Origin: Ceratotherium simum simum
Lineage: Eukaryota > Chordata > Mammalia > Perissodactyla > Rhinocerotidae
Direction of reading: 5' to 3'
Assembly: GCF_000283155.1 (NCBI RefSeq)
Contig: NW_004454262.1
Location: 401,246 to 465,245 of the forward strand
DNA: 64,000 nucleotides
Shown here: positions 31,835 through 43,929 of the stretch, one piece after another
Position numbering within the stretch: the stretch's first letter is position 1
Layout: the number at the start of each line of letters is the position of its first letter
Translations under genes and position numbers: made by a program
The notes under the pieces: generated by a model
What the model was told of the DNA's origin: nothing
Seen by the model: the letters and a program-made list of their open reading frames with translations, nothing else
Database searches by the model: none

Positions 31835-33280
31835 TTTTTTAAAGCCAAATATATTGAGGTGTAATATATCCAATAAAATTCACCCATTTTGTGTGTACAG
31901 TTGGATAAATTTTGGCAAACGTGTAGTGTCATGTAACCAGCACCAAAATCAAGATATAGAACATTTCCATCTCTTCAAAAAAGGTCCCTCCTGAATCATG
32001 ACCCTTTGTAGACATTCCCTTCTCTCCACTCCCAGCTCCTACAATCACTGATCTATTTTCTGTTCCTATATTTCACATTTTGCAGAAGATCATATAAATG
32101 GAACCACACAGTATGTAGAATTTTGTGTCTGCATTCTTTCGCTTAGCATATTTGAGATTAATCCACTTTTTTTGCTTATATCAGTAGTTCTTTTTATTTT
32201 CCTGAATAGGATTCCATTATACGGATGGACCACAGTTTGTTTACCTATTCACTGGTTAATGGACAATTGGGTTCTCTCTAGACTTTTATTATGAAAAAGC
32301 TGCTATAAACATTCACATACAGGTCTTTGTGTGGACATATGTTTTCATCTCTCTTGGATAAATACCTAGGAACAAATGGCTGTCATGTGGTAAGTGCATA
32401 TTTAATTTTATAAGAAAATATTTTTGCAAAGTGGTTGTACCATTTTGCATTCCCACGAGCAATGTATAGATTTTTAGTTGCACCATATACTTACCAAAAC
32501 TCAGTAATATCAGTTGTATTAATTTTATCTATTTTTATCTAGTAGGCATGTAGTAGTATATTATTGTAGTTTTACTTTGCAAAAGTTCTTTATACATTTT
32601 TAACATAAGTCTTTTAATAGATATATGTTTTGCAAGTATTTGTTCCAATCTGTGGCTTATCTTTTCATTTTCTTAACAGTGTTTCAAAGAGCATGTATTT
32701 CATATTTTAATGATGTCAAATTTTCTAATAATTCTTGCTTTTGAATGTCCTATCTAGGAAACTTTGCCTAGCCCCAAAGCCACAGAGATTTTTGTCTCAT
32801 GTTTGCTTCTAGAAGTGCTGTAGTTTTAGGTTTTACAGTCAGATCTATGAGCCATCTGAGTTATGTTTTGAATGGTGTGAGGTATAGATAGAAGTTCATC
32901 TTGTTGCATGTAAATATCCAATTGTTCCAGCACCATTTACTGAAAAGACTATCCTTTAACCATATCCTTTGTCAAAAATGTGTCGGTTTCTGGTCTCTAT
33001 TCCATTGATCTTTATGTCTAATGTTAATGTGTAGGTTTATAAGACAGCCTTGAAATTAGGTAGTATGTGCCCTATAAATTTGTTCTTCTTTTTCAAGATT
33101 TTGATTATCCATGTAAATTTTTAAATTTACTTATCAATTTCTAAAAAATGGTCTGCTAAGATTTTTATTGGGATTATGTTGAATCAATAGATTATTTTGG
33201 AGAAGAATTGACATTGGCGTTTGGGCTTTCTTCCTAGCTTAAGAAATTTTTATTTAATGTTTATCCTAATAGCTATAGAC
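31835..33280 (-). mobile_element. L1M 3' half, antisense
   Basis: On the plus strand the reverse complement of an L1 3' UTR and ORF2 is evident: TATTGAGGTGTAATATATCC, AATAAAATTCACCCATTTTG, CAGCACCAAAATCAAGATAT, GGAACCACACAGTATGTAG, AATAGGATTCCATTATACGG, CAAAGTGGTTGTACCATTTTG, ATTGTTCCAGCACCATTTAC and GATTATCCATGTAAATTTTT. About 1.4 kb, 5' truncated, no intact frame. Confidence 0.85.
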
Positions 33281-34365
33281 ATAATACCTTCTTTTACTGG
33301 GAAAATGTTCTGTTTGCACTCTTCTTAACTTAAAAGTTAATCCAAGCCTGGATTGGAGATGCCTTTTACTGTTTGAGTTTTATTAACCCTGGCCCCCACC
33401 CCTGATCTTCCATGAACAGGAGGCAGTTTCACGTTCTACCTATCTCCCTATGAGGGCATGCTCCAGGATCCCCACCTCAGCTGTAGCCAAGGAAAACCCT
33501 GAGAAAGCAGCAGCCTCCCTGAGAGTGGAAGAAGGGGCCATTGCGAACAATAGATGAAGTAGTTTTTCCATGTGCAGACTCAGGGCCTGGTCAGGGAATC
33601 TCCATACTCTGCATGGTGAGTCTTTGCCCTGTCTGCCAGGGGGATTTCAGAACTGTGATGGGGCTATCATTCTTCACTTTGAATACTGAAGTAACAGACT
33701 CAAACTCAAATTCTTATTTAAAACAACAAAAAGGTATTTTTATCTTTTATGTATCTTGGCAGGGGAACTCTGCCCATTGTAGTCACTCAAAGATCCAGGT
33801 TTAGGGACATTCCACTGACTTAAAACACTGCCATCTCAACATGTCTTCAATGTTTGTGTGAAAAGGAAACAAAACACTGAGATCTCACACAGCCTCTTAA
33901 GTGTGAAAGTCATTTCTACTCATGGGGTCACGCCTAAATCTATCAAGCAAATACCCGAAAGGAAAGGGAAGCAGAGGTCATCAGCACTAGAAAGATAGAG
34001 CACAATTGTCTGTATTTGGAATTTTAGTTTGCAAACTCAGCTCTCATGGAAATTTCTCTTTCTGCGCTCTCCTCTGTCTTTCTGTCTCTCATCTCCTGTC
34101 CTAGTAACCACTCCCTATATGAAACTCTTGTTTTTTTCCTTAACCTACTCTCCCACAGCACCAAGATAAGACTCAATATTATATTTGCAGCCCAAGTAAA
34201 TTATTCCTTAGAGATATTACAAGATACTGGCACTAAGTCAGCAAATGTCTTGACCTGTGTTTGGGGTTTGCCGTTGTCTCTGTGTAATAAAGAGTCTGTC
34301 TCCATTTTTTAAAGTTTTACTGCTGATGACTTTTAAGCCTCACCCCTCTCTTCCCTTCTGTCACA
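33281..34365. other. Unassigned sequence
   Basis: A GC-richer section at 33370-33660 and a stretch ending GTGTAATAAAGAGTCTGTCTCC near 34282-34303 are notable. The latter contains AATAAA and could be an LTR R region or the 3' end of an unknown repeat. Frames of 87-88 codons have no domain. Confidence 0.35.
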
Positions 34366-34720
34366 TTTGGGCAAGGTGATAGGAAAGCTAGATGCTCCCT
34401 CCTTTGGTGCTGTTTAGAGGTTCAAACCATGTAAGCCCCTCCCTCCCTCTGGAACCCTCACCTGGGCCCACACTCTAACCACCTCAAAAACTCCAAGTCA
34501 GTCTCCTTTCTCTACTCTCTAAAGCCATTTTTCAGATCAGCTTGGGAGGCCTGTCCTGCTGTTTTGGGAAGGACTTATTCTGTGAGTATTAAACTTTTTC
34601 ATCCCCTCTTGATGTATGTGGTATCATCAGTCTCAACATTGAACCAGATTTTGAGTGGGAATCCATCCTGTCTCTGCAGGGTATACAAAACCCTCTGCTT
34701 CATCCATATACCTTAGATGT
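34366..34720 (+). mobile_element. Possible retroviral LTR fragment
   Basis: Includes GAGGCCTGTCCTGCTGTTTTG near 34546, ACTTATTCTGTGAGTATTAAAC near 34572, TTTTTCATCCCCTCTTGATG and TATGTGGTATCATCAGTCTC. This order of a poly(A)-signal-like ATTAAA, a T/C-rich stretch and a GTGTGGTATCATC-type motif resembles the R/U5 of a gamma-type ERV LTR. Neither terminus nor internal sequence was identified. Confidence 0.35.
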
Positions 34721-35079
34721 GCAGCTTAACATCAGTTGCAATCCTGGAATGTGGCCACATTTTTCAGGCTCTGAGTCTGTGTAAGATCTCAGCTGACCTT
34801 ACTTATTTCAGGGCCCAAGAGGCCTGTAGCTTCCGCTAATACTTATTGCTGTGTGCTCCTGATTTATTTCAGATCCATGGAGATAATAATCTTGGTTTTC
34901 AGTTCAGCAATGTGTTTTGATTAAAAAAAAAATATGTTATCTACTGCTGCGAAGTGTTTGTGAAGGAGAAAGTAGAGAGCTTTATATGACAAGCTCAATA
35001 CCAAGCAAGTTCAATACCAAGTGACAAGTGCGACTACATGGTAATAGCATAAAAAAGTCAGAGAACTTAGACCATTCAC
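34721..35079. other. Unassigned sequence
   Basis: Nothing recognised. A TTCAATACCAAG/CTCAATACCAAG direct repeat occurs at about 34994-35020. Confidence 0.35.
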
Positions 35080-35700
35080 CATGACCCAAGTAGGAGGAGA
35101 TCAGGGAAATCTTCTGGGAGATGCTTAAATAAATGCTTAAAAGTTGAGTAAGTGACACTAAGGACAAGGAAAGAAGGAGGGAATTATTCAAGGCAATGGA
35201 AGCAGCTGGAGTAAATGCCCCAGAGCCAGAGACATGTAAGGACCTGAAAGAAGTTCATAAGGCTGCAGAGTAGAATGGGTGGAAGCTGAGTGAGTGGCTA
35301 AAGGTGAAATGAAGAAGTAAGCAAGGTCCAAAATGTGAAGGGCCTTGGAAGATTTTTACGGATTTTCAGACTAATCCTCGCACCATGGCAAGTCATTGCA
35401 GGGTTTTAAGCAGGTGAGTGGCTTGATCAGAATGGCAGTTTAGGAAAAATTCCTCTGGTTGTAGAATGGCCGTAGGATTGAAGCAGGAAGAACTGGAGGC
35501 CAGGAGAGCAGTTCGGAGGCTGTGGGGGTAAAAGGGGAGGGTTGGCACACTTGGGAGTTGACAATGGGAAGAAGAAGGGTGCAGTGATTCAAAAGACATT
35601 GAGGAGGCAGAAGTACAGAGCTTGGAAGCTGACTACAGTACTTGTGAGGGGGAAAGAAGGAGAAATCAAGGGATAATGAACAAGTTGTAGGTGTTGAACA
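35080..35700 (-). mobile_element. L2 LINE fragment, antisense
   Basis: The plus strand shows reverse-complement L2 3' sequence: ATCAGGGAAATCTTCTGGGAG, AGAGCCAGAGACATGTAAGG, GAAGGGCCTTGGAAGATTTTTAC, ATTGCAGGGTTTTAAGCAGGTG, CTTGATCAGAATGGCAGTTTAGG, GCAGGAAGAACTGGAGGCC and GAGCAGTTCGGAGGCTG. The same signature occurs at 14960-15600. Long antisense frames here (68-104 codons) are fragments of L2 or chance. Confidence 0.65.
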
Positions 35701-36840
35701 ACTGGGTAAACTGTGGTACCATTCACTGAGAAATAAAATGCAGGAGACGCTCACCCCATTATATAAATTTTATAGAGCAGAGAGACAAAAAAAATGTTTT
35801 ACTTTGATTATGTCACAAATTATGCTTATTCCACAAACTGGTTACAGACAGAAAGAAAGGGGACGGGTAAAGAAGGCAAAGGACTGAAGCATCCCACTGA
35901 TTTGTCCTTTAGAAATTCTCTTCTGAAACCCCACCAAGTGAATTTCACTTCCATCTCCTTGGCCAGATTTGGTTCACATCATCCGCCTGCCTGCAAGAGA
36001 ATCAGGGAAAGAGAGCACTTTGAAATATTGTCAACTTGAACAAAACTGTGTTTTATTAGTTAAGAATTTGGGGTAGACTATTAGCAGCCTCTGCCATAAA
36101 TTGCATGTAAAGTATCCAAAAAAAAAGACCAATAGGTATTTGAATATATAAGCAGAGCTCAAGAATAAGAACTGGACCGAAAATAAAGATTTGATAAGTC
36201 TTAGCATTCAGATGATAATTTAACTCATTGAAGTGGATAAAATCATTCAGTGATGCTAAAGAGCTGAAATAAGAATGGTAGTAGTAGAGAGGAAATTGAT
36301 ATGTTTAGTTATTTAATGGGCTACGCTTGGTGATTATCTGCAAAGGGGCAGAAGCAGGAGACTAGAATAATTCTCAAGTCTCTGGTCACCTGGGTGCATG
36401 GCAAAGCCATCATGATGATAAGCAGTGCATGAGGAGGACCTCAAGGAAGGTTCAAGGTAAAAATTTCTAGACAGAACACAGGCATGGAAATGACTGGATA
36501 AATCCATCCAATAAAGAAGATAGAAAAGCATGTAATGAATGGAAATTAAATGGATAATTAAGATCTAAAACCATAAAAATAAGAATCTCTCCAACCTACA
36601 AGTTATTAAATAACTAATATTTACAACATTATTCACTTTTGATTTGGCTTGGAAGATTGGTTTTCATGAGAAATGGACTTTGATTTCAATTAAGTTGTTG
36701 AAACTCTTACTTTCGCATGGGTAGGGATAACTTAAATTTTAATAAAGTGTTATGTGGTTTTGTTTCTAAAATATATTGTGAGATGTTTTTCAGTTAACAC
36801 AGCATATAGGTAATGCTAATAGCATAGCATATAGCATATA
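35701..36840. other. Unassigned sequence
   Basis: At 35930-36010, TTCACTTCCATCTCCTTGGCC and CTGCCTGCAAGAGAATCAGG resemble part of an old MER or LTR repeat but cannot be named. At 36790-36845 an imperfect AGCATATAG-type short repeat is present. No coding evidence. Confidence 0.35.
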
Positions 36841-37650
36841 CGCACTTTCCCAAGCGCATATCGCACACTTGGGAACTGTACGGTTTTCAGTGGCTCTGGC
36901 CTCCAGCCTCAGCTGTCTCACCTCAGGTTTCAGTATTCCAAGTCGTCCAGAGTGGAGCCGTGGGCCTCTAACCGGGAAACTCCTCCCAGCCGAAATCCCT
37001 CTCGTGGGGCCTCCAAACGGGACATCCTAAAATTCCCCGGATTCTTCTGCAGATTCAACCACCACCTGGGCTTCATTTCTTTTCAAGCCAGACCTATAAA
37101 AGACTTGTCAGCACTCTTCCTGGGGTAAAGGTCATTTTTTTCTTAGATAAGAGGTCAAGCAAAGAAAGTAGAACACATTTGTTCCTCTTGAAACTGAGGA
37201 CAAAAGGGTCAAAGAAAATGCTTTTGCTGCTCCGTTTAGCCCTTCTATTTTGTTATGAGAAAGTTGTTTTAAGCCTGCCTCTGCTCCATCCAAATCCTTG
37301 TTTAGATATCGGAGATATATCTCCCTGATCCAGCTACTCCCAGCCTGCATTAGCTTCACCCTCCACTGCTGTCTTGTGGCTGGGAAATGAATCACTCAGA
37401 GTCATACCGTTTTGACAGCTGAGGCACACAGAGTTGGACGAAGTGTGCGAGGGCACCCTGGCTCTGCCACGCAGCTCTCCGGCCTGCGCAGCTGAGCTGC
37501 TTAATTGGGTTCTTGCTCTTCGCAAACCTCCAAATAGCTGTTCGAGTCCCAGAGTTGGTGGTGGAATTTGTTTTTTCATCTGGCTAATAAGATTTTCCAA
37601 GTCACCAAAGCCAGGGGGGTTTGGGAAAGAAAGCCTCCTTTGTTAAACAA
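36841..37650. other. GC-richer, apparently unique segment
   Basis: Unlike its surroundings, this stretch keeps several CG dinucleotides (GCGCATATCGCACAC, AAGTCGTCCAG, GGGAAACTCCTCCCAGCCG) and shows no transposon signature. A TATA-like CCTATAAAAGAC lies at about 37091-37102. Antisense frames of 87-88 codons and a sense frame of 70 codons overlap it, none with a known domain. It could be an unannotated exon, promoter or enhancer, or simply a GC-rich patch. Confidence 0.35.
37091..37102 (+). promoter_or_regulatory. TATA-box-like motif
   Basis: CCTATAAAAGAC is a good match to a TATA box (TATAAAAG) in a CG-containing context. No initiator, downstream gene or transcript evidence can be seen, and TATA-like words are frequent in mammalian DNA. 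Confidence 0.2.
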
Positions 37651-38719
37651 AGCAAGTTCTACGGGACTTTCTGCCTTTGAATTTAGGGCAACTGTCCCAG
37701 TTAAAGTGTGAAATGATTGTGAATATTGAGGGATCTCAGAGGAAAAGGTAGCCTCTGACCCTGATGAGCATGGACTAGGAATATTAGTTTTAGTGCAAAT
37801 CCCTCCTTTGAAAGATCTGGAGGCTAGGACTTTGTTCCAAAGAATTTAGAGAAATAGCACAGAGTCAGAGGCAGCAATAGACTCTCCAAAGAGTCTAAGA
37901 ATTTTAACTGTGTTTGTTTTTCCAAACATGATGCTACAGATTCATTTTTTATAGAAATTCAGGAAGTAGCCAACATTGGCACTTGAACCTAATTCAGTGA
38001 AATTTTCTTTAAAGCTCCTGAGTAAAGTGTTGCATCAGGTCATAGTTCAGGCTTCTAAGCCAAGGTAGGGGTCTTGGGATATTGCTTTCATCTAAAATAA
38101 TATATTTCATGTAAATTTACAGTAAGCTCGATTTCCTGCAAACATGTCCATATTTAACACTAGGATATACCATATTATAGATAGACAGCAGACACAATGG
38201 GAAAAGACCTTCATTCTTCATTCAAAGGCCTTTCCAGCAAGGGCAGTATGAGAGGGATAATCCTAAGGGATAGTTGCATAACTCCAGAAATCCTTCCAAT
38301 GGGCCTTGAGATTTGCATATGAGTGTGTCTGATTTCTTGAGAATTTGGGGACCCTGAGGGAGAAGCTGGGGTGAGGGGAGGGACATGACAGGGGGGCAGC
38401 TACCTCATCTCCAGTAGAGGGCTGCCAGGTGGCAATGCAGGCCCAGTGGTGATAGTTATTCTGATTTTTCAAAAGAAGCTGGAAATCCAGATTTATATGT
38501 GAAATCTCACAATAGAACATGGTGGCATCTAATTTTAAAAATGTGAACAACTTGCATTTGGCAAATGAGTTTCTGACATCTGGTTGAGAGGATTGAAGCA
38601 GGGCTACATAAAGTTATAAGGTGTGTGCATATAAAGATCTCAGATGGCACTAAAAGACGTCTCTTATTGACACCACAGACTCACAGATTGGTACAGTTTA
38701 CTGCTTCATATCTCCAGGG
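37651..38719. other. Unassigned sequence
   Basis: No repeat family or coding signal recognised. A 95-codon antisense frame at 38263-38550 has no domain. Confidence 0.35.
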
Positions 38720-38904
38720 CAGTGGTTCTCAAAGTGTAGTTGCAGAACCAGCAGCATCACGACCTCACCTGGGACTAGTTAAAATGCAAATTCTCAGGCC
38801 CCAAACCAGACCTACTGAATCAGAAAATTTTGGGGTGGAGCCCAGGAACCTGGGTTTTAACACCCTCCAGTGGCTCTGGTGCAGCTCAAGTTCCATAACC
38901 ACTG
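38720..38904 (+). mobile_element. MER5A-type non-autonomous hAT element
   Basis: Starts CAGTGGTTCTCAAAGTGTAG, continues CAGCAGCATCAC, CTCACCTGGGACTAG, AAAATGCAAATTCTCAGGCC, CAGACCTACTGAATCAG and TGGGGTGGAGCCCAGGAACC, and ends ATAACCACTG, complementary to the start. Length 185 bases, near full. Flanking octamers (CTCCAGGG and TTTTAGGA) do not match. It encodes nothing. Confidence 0.92.
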
Positions 38905-40104
38905 TTTTAGGATAGTTTCTCTTGAGCTTCAGGACTTCAATTTTTGGGTTTTGTTTTTTTTTCCAGATGTTTTAAGGAGAGTAAATATTTATACACATTT
39001 TATTTGAAATATTACTAAGTGAAATACAAACCAGAGCTTGCGTCGGTGAAGTGGAGATGGGGAGCCCCAGTCCTTTCGGCTGCCATCTCATCTGCTTCTC
39101 CTTGAGGCTCCAACACCACCCTGACTCAAGCAGCTCTGTAGAGCAGCCAGCCAATCATTTGTCAAATCTGCCTCAGCTTTCTCCTTCCAGAAAGGAGGCA
39201 AAACACTAAAATGAGATAACCTCTTATCTCAAAAGAGACGTTTGCTAAGAACAAGAACTTATAATTTGTCAATTTAGCAAAAATGTAGTCAAACATTTGG
39301 AGGATAGTACAAAAAACGGTCTAATAAATGTGTTACAAAAATTCATCAAGAGATGGGCACTGGCCTCTCTGCGTAACAAAGCCCTGAAATTCTAATATCC
39401 TAAGCAAGGAGACGCCACACTGGGGAAGATGAACTAAGGATCCAGAAGGGCCTACATGCTCTCACCCTGACTTCTCCTGGGGCTTCCCTGTTAGAATCGT
39501 GGACATGGCATCATAGGGAAAGTCTTCTTGGAACACAACCTCACACGAGCTGGCTTTATCACCCTTCCTGCTCTTGCTTTGCATAAGTCCCTCATTTAGG
39601 GAAACCCTGATGATTGGTATTTTGATTAAAGTTTTGTTGGCTTGTTGGAGAAGCACAAGTAAGCAAGAGCTAATTAATTGCATCAATAAATGGTTTTATT
39701 ACCTATTTTTCTTACTACCTGAAATGTATGCCATCTGTAGAGTATACCAGCTCTTAATAAATGTTTTTGGAATATATTAATCAACAATCGACTCTCAATG
39801 GAATAATCCTCCCATGAGCTAGATAATGCTGTTACCCTTGGGGATAATAACTAGATGGAGGAGGGATTGGCTAGCATTACTTTTGGTCTTACTTTAGCTC
39901 CATTATTGATTAAGTCTTGTTCTAATTCAGAATTGGCAACTGTTTGAATAGAAACACATCTCCACTTTGGAAAGTGGAAATACAGGGAAGAGGGAGGAGG
40001 GTGAGAGCTGGCAGTTAAGCTCCAGCTGAGATAATGTATCTTTCATCTCAAGTGCCATCTCCAGTCTGTCTGCCTGGAGCCAGGTGTAGAAAAATCAGCC
40101 TTAG
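38905..40104. other. Mostly unassigned sequence with a possible L2 tail
   Basis: Around 39736-39785, AGAGTATACCAGCTCTTAATAAATG followed by TTTTTGGAATATATTAATC resembles the 3' end of an L2 or MIR (TAATAAATGTTTGTTGAATGA). The remainder is unrecognised; short frames have no domain. Confidence 0.4.
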
Positions 40105-40232
40105 GCAGAGCACATCAGATTCACTGAAGATGCTGATTGAGTAAATCTAGGATGAGGCCTGAGAAACTCCATTTATTTTTTTTAAATCTCCACAAGTGAT
40201 TTTGATGCTCAGCCAGAGGTAAGAATCTCGGC
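40105..40232 (-). mobile_element. MER5-like hAT fragment, antisense
   Basis: ATTGAGTAAATCTAGGATGAGG, GCCTGAGAAACTCCATTTA and CCACAAGTGATTTTGATGCTC match the antisense of MER5 (CTGATTCAGTAGGTCTGGGG, GCCTGAGAATCTGCATTT, CCAGGTGATGCTGATGC). The left end is missing and divergence is higher than in the copy at 38720. Confidence 0.55.
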
Positions 40233-40789
40233 TGTAAGCACATGCCCTGATTCTGGTGGAAAGCATGCTGAAATCAATTAGTGATGTCTGCCTGGAGTGT
40301 CAGAAGTCAAGGCAGAAGTGCATGTTCCCCGTATTTTCTGACCTTGCTTTCTAGCCGTCTCATTTTCCTATAAGACACAACCATTTAAGCCTTTATTATT
40401 GCTAACCTATCAGAAAGGATCATAGAGGAGAAAGGGATACACGTAAAAGAAAAGCCATGCTAATAGGAAAGAAAGCCCACAAAAACTAAGGGGCCCTGAT
40501 CTTTGTGTCTCTTCAGAACCTATGCTTCTCTCCCAAGTAAAGTTGTTGAACCACTGAAAACTATTTCACACATCTAGGGTTTCCTCTCTCTAAACTAAAA
40601 AATCTATCAAAGTTGGTTAGCCCTAATTATTGGAAATAAAATACTTTAACTTACAGCTTAAATGTGTAGCACCAAAGTCAGGATGGCCTCAAATCACAGA
40701 GAAGTCTATCTAAGAAATGTGACATCGAGAAGCTTTCAGAGACATAAACTCATTACACACATATCTAACTATTCTACTGATGCACGTCT
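40233..40789. other. Unassigned sequence
   Basis: No repeat family, RNA gene or exon-like segment recognised. Confidence 0.35.
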
Positions 40790-41449
40790 AAGTCTGCCCC
40801 TCAGTCATTCTTACTTTACCTGCTCCTTATACTCGTAGAGACCTAGAATCTAAACTCTCCGCTTTCTCTCTTGTATTCTGTTCTTTATTTCACTATCCAG
40901 TTTACATTCCCTGGTCCTCCACTCCCATATCTCTCTGGTCAATATCATCAGCTTCCATTTGCTACTGGACCGTCCCTTGAATCCTCTTTCAAACCCCAAC
41001 CCAAGACCTTTTGAACTGTCCTTGTTCTCTTGACTGAGCTGTCGTGTCTGGCCAGATAAAATAATACGACAGTGCAATCTCAGCTCATTTACTTCTCTCT
41101 CTACTACTCTCTGGCCTCTGCCCCCTATTCCACCAAAATTATTTTCACTGACGTCATCAATGACATTCTTGCTGCTGAACAGAAGGCAGCTTTTTAGGCT
41201 TCATTTTGCTTAATCTCTTAGCCACATTTGCCCTTGGGGATCACATCTTTCTTACTGAAACATTTTTCCCCCGGCTTCTGTGTTTTTTCCCCTACTTTTC
41301 TGACCACTCCACCTCAGTCTCCTTTGTAGGGTTTTCTTTCTCTTCTTGGTCTGTAAATGGTGTCGTGTCCTTTGGTGTTCTATCCTGAGACCTCGTCTCC
41401 TCTAACTTTCTAAATCCATCCACACTCATGGACTAGGTACCGTGCATAT
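40790..41449 (+). mobile_element. L2 LINE, ORF2 relic, first part
   Basis: GACGTCATCAATGACATTC at 41149 encodes the TDVINDI motif typical of the L2 region before the palm domain. TCTTAGCCACATTTGCCC, TGACCACTCCACCTCAGTC and CTATCCTGAGACCTCGTC follow in L2 order. Stop codons interrupt. The part before about 41080 is less certain. A MER20 inserts at 41450. Confidence 0.65.
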
Positions 41450-41661
41450 CAGTGGTTCCCAACTGGGGGCGATTTTGTCCCCCAGGGGACATTCGCAACA
41501 TCTGGAAACATATTTGTTTGTAAGAACTTGGGGGATGTGTTACTGGCATCTGGTGGGTAGAGGTCAGGGTGTTGCTAATCATCCTACAGTGCACAGGACA
41601 GACCCCACAGCAAGAAATATGTGGCCCAAAATGTCAATAGAGCCAAGGTTGAGAAACCCTG
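41450..41661 (+). mobile_element. MER20-type non-autonomous hAT element
   Basis: CAGTGGTTCCCAACTGGGGG, GATTTTGTCCCCCAGGGGAC, CTGGCATCTGGTGGGTAGAG, CATCCTACAGTGCACAGGAC and CCCAAAATGTCAATAGAGCC, ending GGTTGAGAAACCCTG, identify MER20 over its full ~212 bases. GTGCATAT (41442-41449) and GTACATAA (41662-41669) match in six of eight positions, a decayed 8-base target duplication. It lies inside L2. MER20 copies have been linked to endometrial stromal enhancer activity in placental mammals; nothing here shows that this copy is active. Confidence 0.93.
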
Positions 41662-42490
41662 GTACATAATGATGAATGATAAATCTGTTTCGCTACTGGG
41701 GGCTTCTGAGAGTCAGAGCCATATATCTAACTGTCCACTAAGCTTTTCCACTTGATATCCCCCGGGCACTTCAAACTGCAAAATCCAATCCAATTTTGTC
41801 ATCTTGCCCCGAAAACCTTGCCTCCTCCTAGGCTCATTTTTTTTAAATGGCACCACCATCTACCCATTTACTCACACCAGAACTCTGAGTGCCATCCTTG
41901 ATTCATCCTTTTCCTCACCATTGAAATCCTATCTTTAACAAAATTCTGATATATCCCTTAATTATCTCTTGAATCCATTTACCGCTGTCCTTTGTTAGAA
42001 TTCTACTTCTCCAATCTTCTTACTATTATGTCCCCTGCCCCCTCCTGTAACAAGCATGCCAGAAACATTCTATATTTCATATTTCAGTTGTGCTAAGTTT
42101 AGTACAACTGGAATGTGGCCATGTTTCTACTGGCCACAGAGCCCTCATGTATTCTATTCTCTTTGTCTGCAACAGTTTGAACTTGCTTATAATCCCTTTC
42201 CCACAGACATGTGCTCACACACATACACATACTTCACCTTATGGATTCATTCAAGTCTCAGTGTTAATGTCATTTCCTCCAGGAAGCTTTCTATAATATT
42301 TAGAGTCTGGGTACCCCTCTAATGCTCACTTCTGGCACCCTGTCCTTCCCCAACACTGTTTGGATAGGTTGTCTACTAGACTAGAATTTCTGTTTTATCT
42401 TTGTATTACTGATGCCTATTGCATTCTCTACACTTGATAAATGTCTAGTAAGTAACTGATCCATTGTTCATTTAGTTAGTACCAAATTTA
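41662..42490 (+). mobile_element. L2 LINE 3' part, continuation after MER20
   Basis: AAATGGCACCACCATCTACCC near 41846, GAGTGCCATCCTTGATTCATCC near 41888, TATCTCTTGAATCCATTTACC near 41963, TCATTTCCTCCAGGAAGC near 42270, CTTCCCCAACACTG near 42344 and TAAATGTCTAGTAAGTAACTG near 42437 follow L2 ORF2 and 3' UTR order to the 3' terminus. No intact frame. Confidence 0.8.
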
Positions 42491-43929
42491 GGTTCTTCAT
42501 GAATTATCTTCCTCAAACAAATTTTAATAAAATCCTGGCCACCTTCAAAATGTTTTGATTAAAAGCAATTTAATTGAAGAAGGAAATTAAGAATTATATC
42601 ACACTTTATTTGTTTGGTTATTTATAGATATATGATATGCAAAGTTTTTGTGAAGCATGAAGTTTCCCACAGGAAGTGGATAAACACAATTGATGTGTAT
42701 TTTCAATCCTTTAGTGAACAACTCATTCTTAAATTGGTGTAGAGCATACACATGCTATCTGAACTGCTACAAACTGTTGGATAATAAAAAGAAAAGTTAA
42801 CTATACACTTTTATCTGATCTTTGAGCTCAAGTAAGCACGCAAACTGTTTACCAGGACCTGAATTTGATCCTCATTTCTTAAATGTTCAACACTGCTTAC
42901 ACTTAGCCTTCCAAACAGGATCATTCTAAAGCCATCCCAGTGAGATTTCTTTGCAACTGTGCTTAAGGGTGATATTCGCACACAAAAGCTAAGTCTAAGT
43001 AACTTCTACAGATGAAAAGAAAATCCGAAGAAAGTGAAAAATGAAGTTAATGTAAGTCCCCTATACTGCAGTTGTACTCTTTGGATCTTAGATATTGCAA
43101 CATCCCTGCCACACAAAAGAAGAGATTACTAAGGAGTTTCAGCCTCCTACTGTACTAGGTTACATTGTGTAAAACAAATCTACCTCCAGTATATGGACAG
43201 AGGGGATGCAGGAAATGATATTCCACAAGGTTTGAGTGCCTCTATAGATTTCACCTTAATTTTCTTATCTTACAGGTATGTGAACTTCAACTTTGGTCAT
43301 TATTTGAATCTTTGTGGAATGCACATCCCTTCATTGCGGTATAATATATAGATGAGAACAACTTCTTTCTGGAACATAAAAGAAAGTAAAACATTTTTGC
43401 TTATGTCCTTTCATAATCTTTACACGGTGACTCTGCAGAAAAATTGAATGACTTCCTTTCTTAGGTCTAATACATTTTCAAATCCTTAGACCATTTGGTG
43501 GACCTTCTCCTGTCTGGCCTGCTGTCAAACTATAATATGCTCTGTGATACTATTAGGAACTAATATTGAAAAGGAAGCTGTGGAACTCAGTTGGTAGATA
43601 CCATCATGCCCTTTCCTTCTTTGGAAATTGGCCGAAAATACTATATCTCCTTAGTCCTCCAGTGCAAGGAAAAAGTTCCCTGAAGAGGAGTAGTCTTCAA
43701 TAATGGATCCCTCATGGGGCATTTTTCTATGTGTCTGTGAGCCATTCCAAAATCAAAAGAAAATTAATTATTCATTCAAAGAATTTAACCATTCCATACT
43801 GGAGGTCGGGCTCTATATAAAGTTTTGGGTACACACATGAATAAAAGAATTCAAACTCTAGGAGGGAAAGCATACATGTAAAAATAATTAGAATATAGTG
43901 TAATAAAAATTGTATTAAGCGTCAACATT
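42491..43929. other. Unassigned AT-rich sequence
   Basis: No transposon, RNA gene or open frame over 60 codons was recognised across 1.4 kb. This makes it one of the cleaner apparently unique stretches of the window. Confidence 0.4.

Noticed and set aside
34366..34720. Complete ERV with coding capacity
   Set aside because: Only R/U5-like motifs were seen; no second LTR, primer-binding site or internal frame was found.
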